NCBI RefSeq assembly: GCF_003628555.1
Contig: NZ_CP021731.1
Coordinates: 3,224,001 to 3,288,000 of the forward strand
Reading direction: 5' to 3'
From: Azoarcus sp. DN11
Lineage (GTDB): Bacteria > Pseudomonadota > Gammaproteobacteria > Burkholderiales > Rhodocyclaceae
Length of the DNA: 64,000 nt
The notes under the pieces were generated by a model. It had not been told where the DNA came from. It worked only from the letters and a program-made list of their open reading frames with translations, and ran no database searches. Shown in pieces: positions 63,914-64,000 of this stretch. Both the position numbers and the translations under genes were made by a program. Position 1 is the stretch's first letter, and the number at the start of each line of letters is the position of its first letter.

Positions 63914-64000
63914 AGAAGATTGTTCCGTCTCTACTTGTTGCAGTTCTGGTCGCCTGCGGCAAGTCCGAGCCAAGCAGAACGGTCACCACGACCGCCACGC
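63910..64000 (+). CDS. Small lipoprotein, EexN/TrbK-like, 3' end outside window
   Basis: Thirty residues visible from ATG 63910: a lipoprotein signal with lipobox VLVACG. Small lipoproteins of this kind downstream of a LysR gene occur in Tn4371-type integrative conjugative elements as entry-exclusion proteins. That identity is inference from 30 residues and position. Confidence 0.5.
   Translation, partial: MKKIVPSLLVAVLVACGKSEPSRTVTTTAT

Overview
This is GC-rich chromosomal DNA from a betaproteobacterium. Gene order and protein sequences fit the Rhodocyclales (an Azoarcus, Aromatoleum or Thauera relative). The smc-zipA-ligA run, dapC-dapD-pilU-dapE-prmB run, iscR-iscS-iscU-iscA-hscB-hscA-fdx-iscX operon and IscR/CysE/TrmJ/SuhB neighbourhood all point that way. 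The genus is inference from protein resemblance; no rRNA lies in the window.

Layout. 1-1.6 kb: 3' part of leuC and complete leuD. 1.6-7.7 kb (minus): SUF iron-sulfur operon sufB-C-D-S-U, then a DUF59 (SufT-type) gene and a Rieske ferredoxin. 7.9-12.9 kb (plus): a Lon-family protease, a nicotinamidase-nicotinate phosphoribosyltransferase fusion, and a YbhB/PEBP-family gene. 12.9-18.3 kb: a complete curli locus, csgB-csgA-csgH (minus) diverging from csgD-E-F-G (plus). It is bracketed by a 204-bp direct repeat of the 3' end of the YbhB-family gene, which suggests it was inserted. 18.5-35.3 kb: housekeeping genes (MTA/MTI phosphorylase, typA, galU, ligA, zipA, smc, lysine/DAP genes, pilU, prmB). 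35.4-42 kb (minus): ISC operon with an extra NifS-like cysteine desulfurase and a promoter covered by two IscR-type operators. 42-48.7 kb: cysE, trmJ, suhB, a DEAD-box helicase, a Gly-Cys-Gly tRNA cluster, an alkaline-phosphatase-fold protein and DUF1178.

From 48.7 kb to the end the character changes. The 3' half of a tRNA-Leu(UAA) gene is followed by a tyrosine integrase, marking one end of an integrative element that runs past base 64000. Its cargo is defence-like: a RelE/HigB-HigA-type toxin-antitoxin pair, a TIGR02391/Ymh-type protein, a CoiA-like nuclease candidate, a four-TM membrane protein co-directional with a CapW-like WYL regulator, and, divergently, a metallo-beta-lactamase-fold gene followed by a large E2-E1-JAB ubiquitin-like conjugation fusion. 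This last system looks damaged: the MBL gene carries a one-base frameshift in an A-run, and the JAB domain is cut off at its catalytic motif by an IS21-family element (istA/istB). Beyond the IS lie a tautomerase, a HAD hydrolase, a beta-propeller protein, a LysR regulator and the start of a small lipoprotein that may be an entry-exclusion protein.

The chromosome carries both SUF and ISC machineries, and LeuC is itself a 4Fe-4S enzyme. Cysteine supply (cysE) sits next to iscR. The most interesting parts are the interrupted E2-E1-JAB/MBL/WYL locus, the curli cassette with its flanking repeat, and the NAD-salvage fusion.
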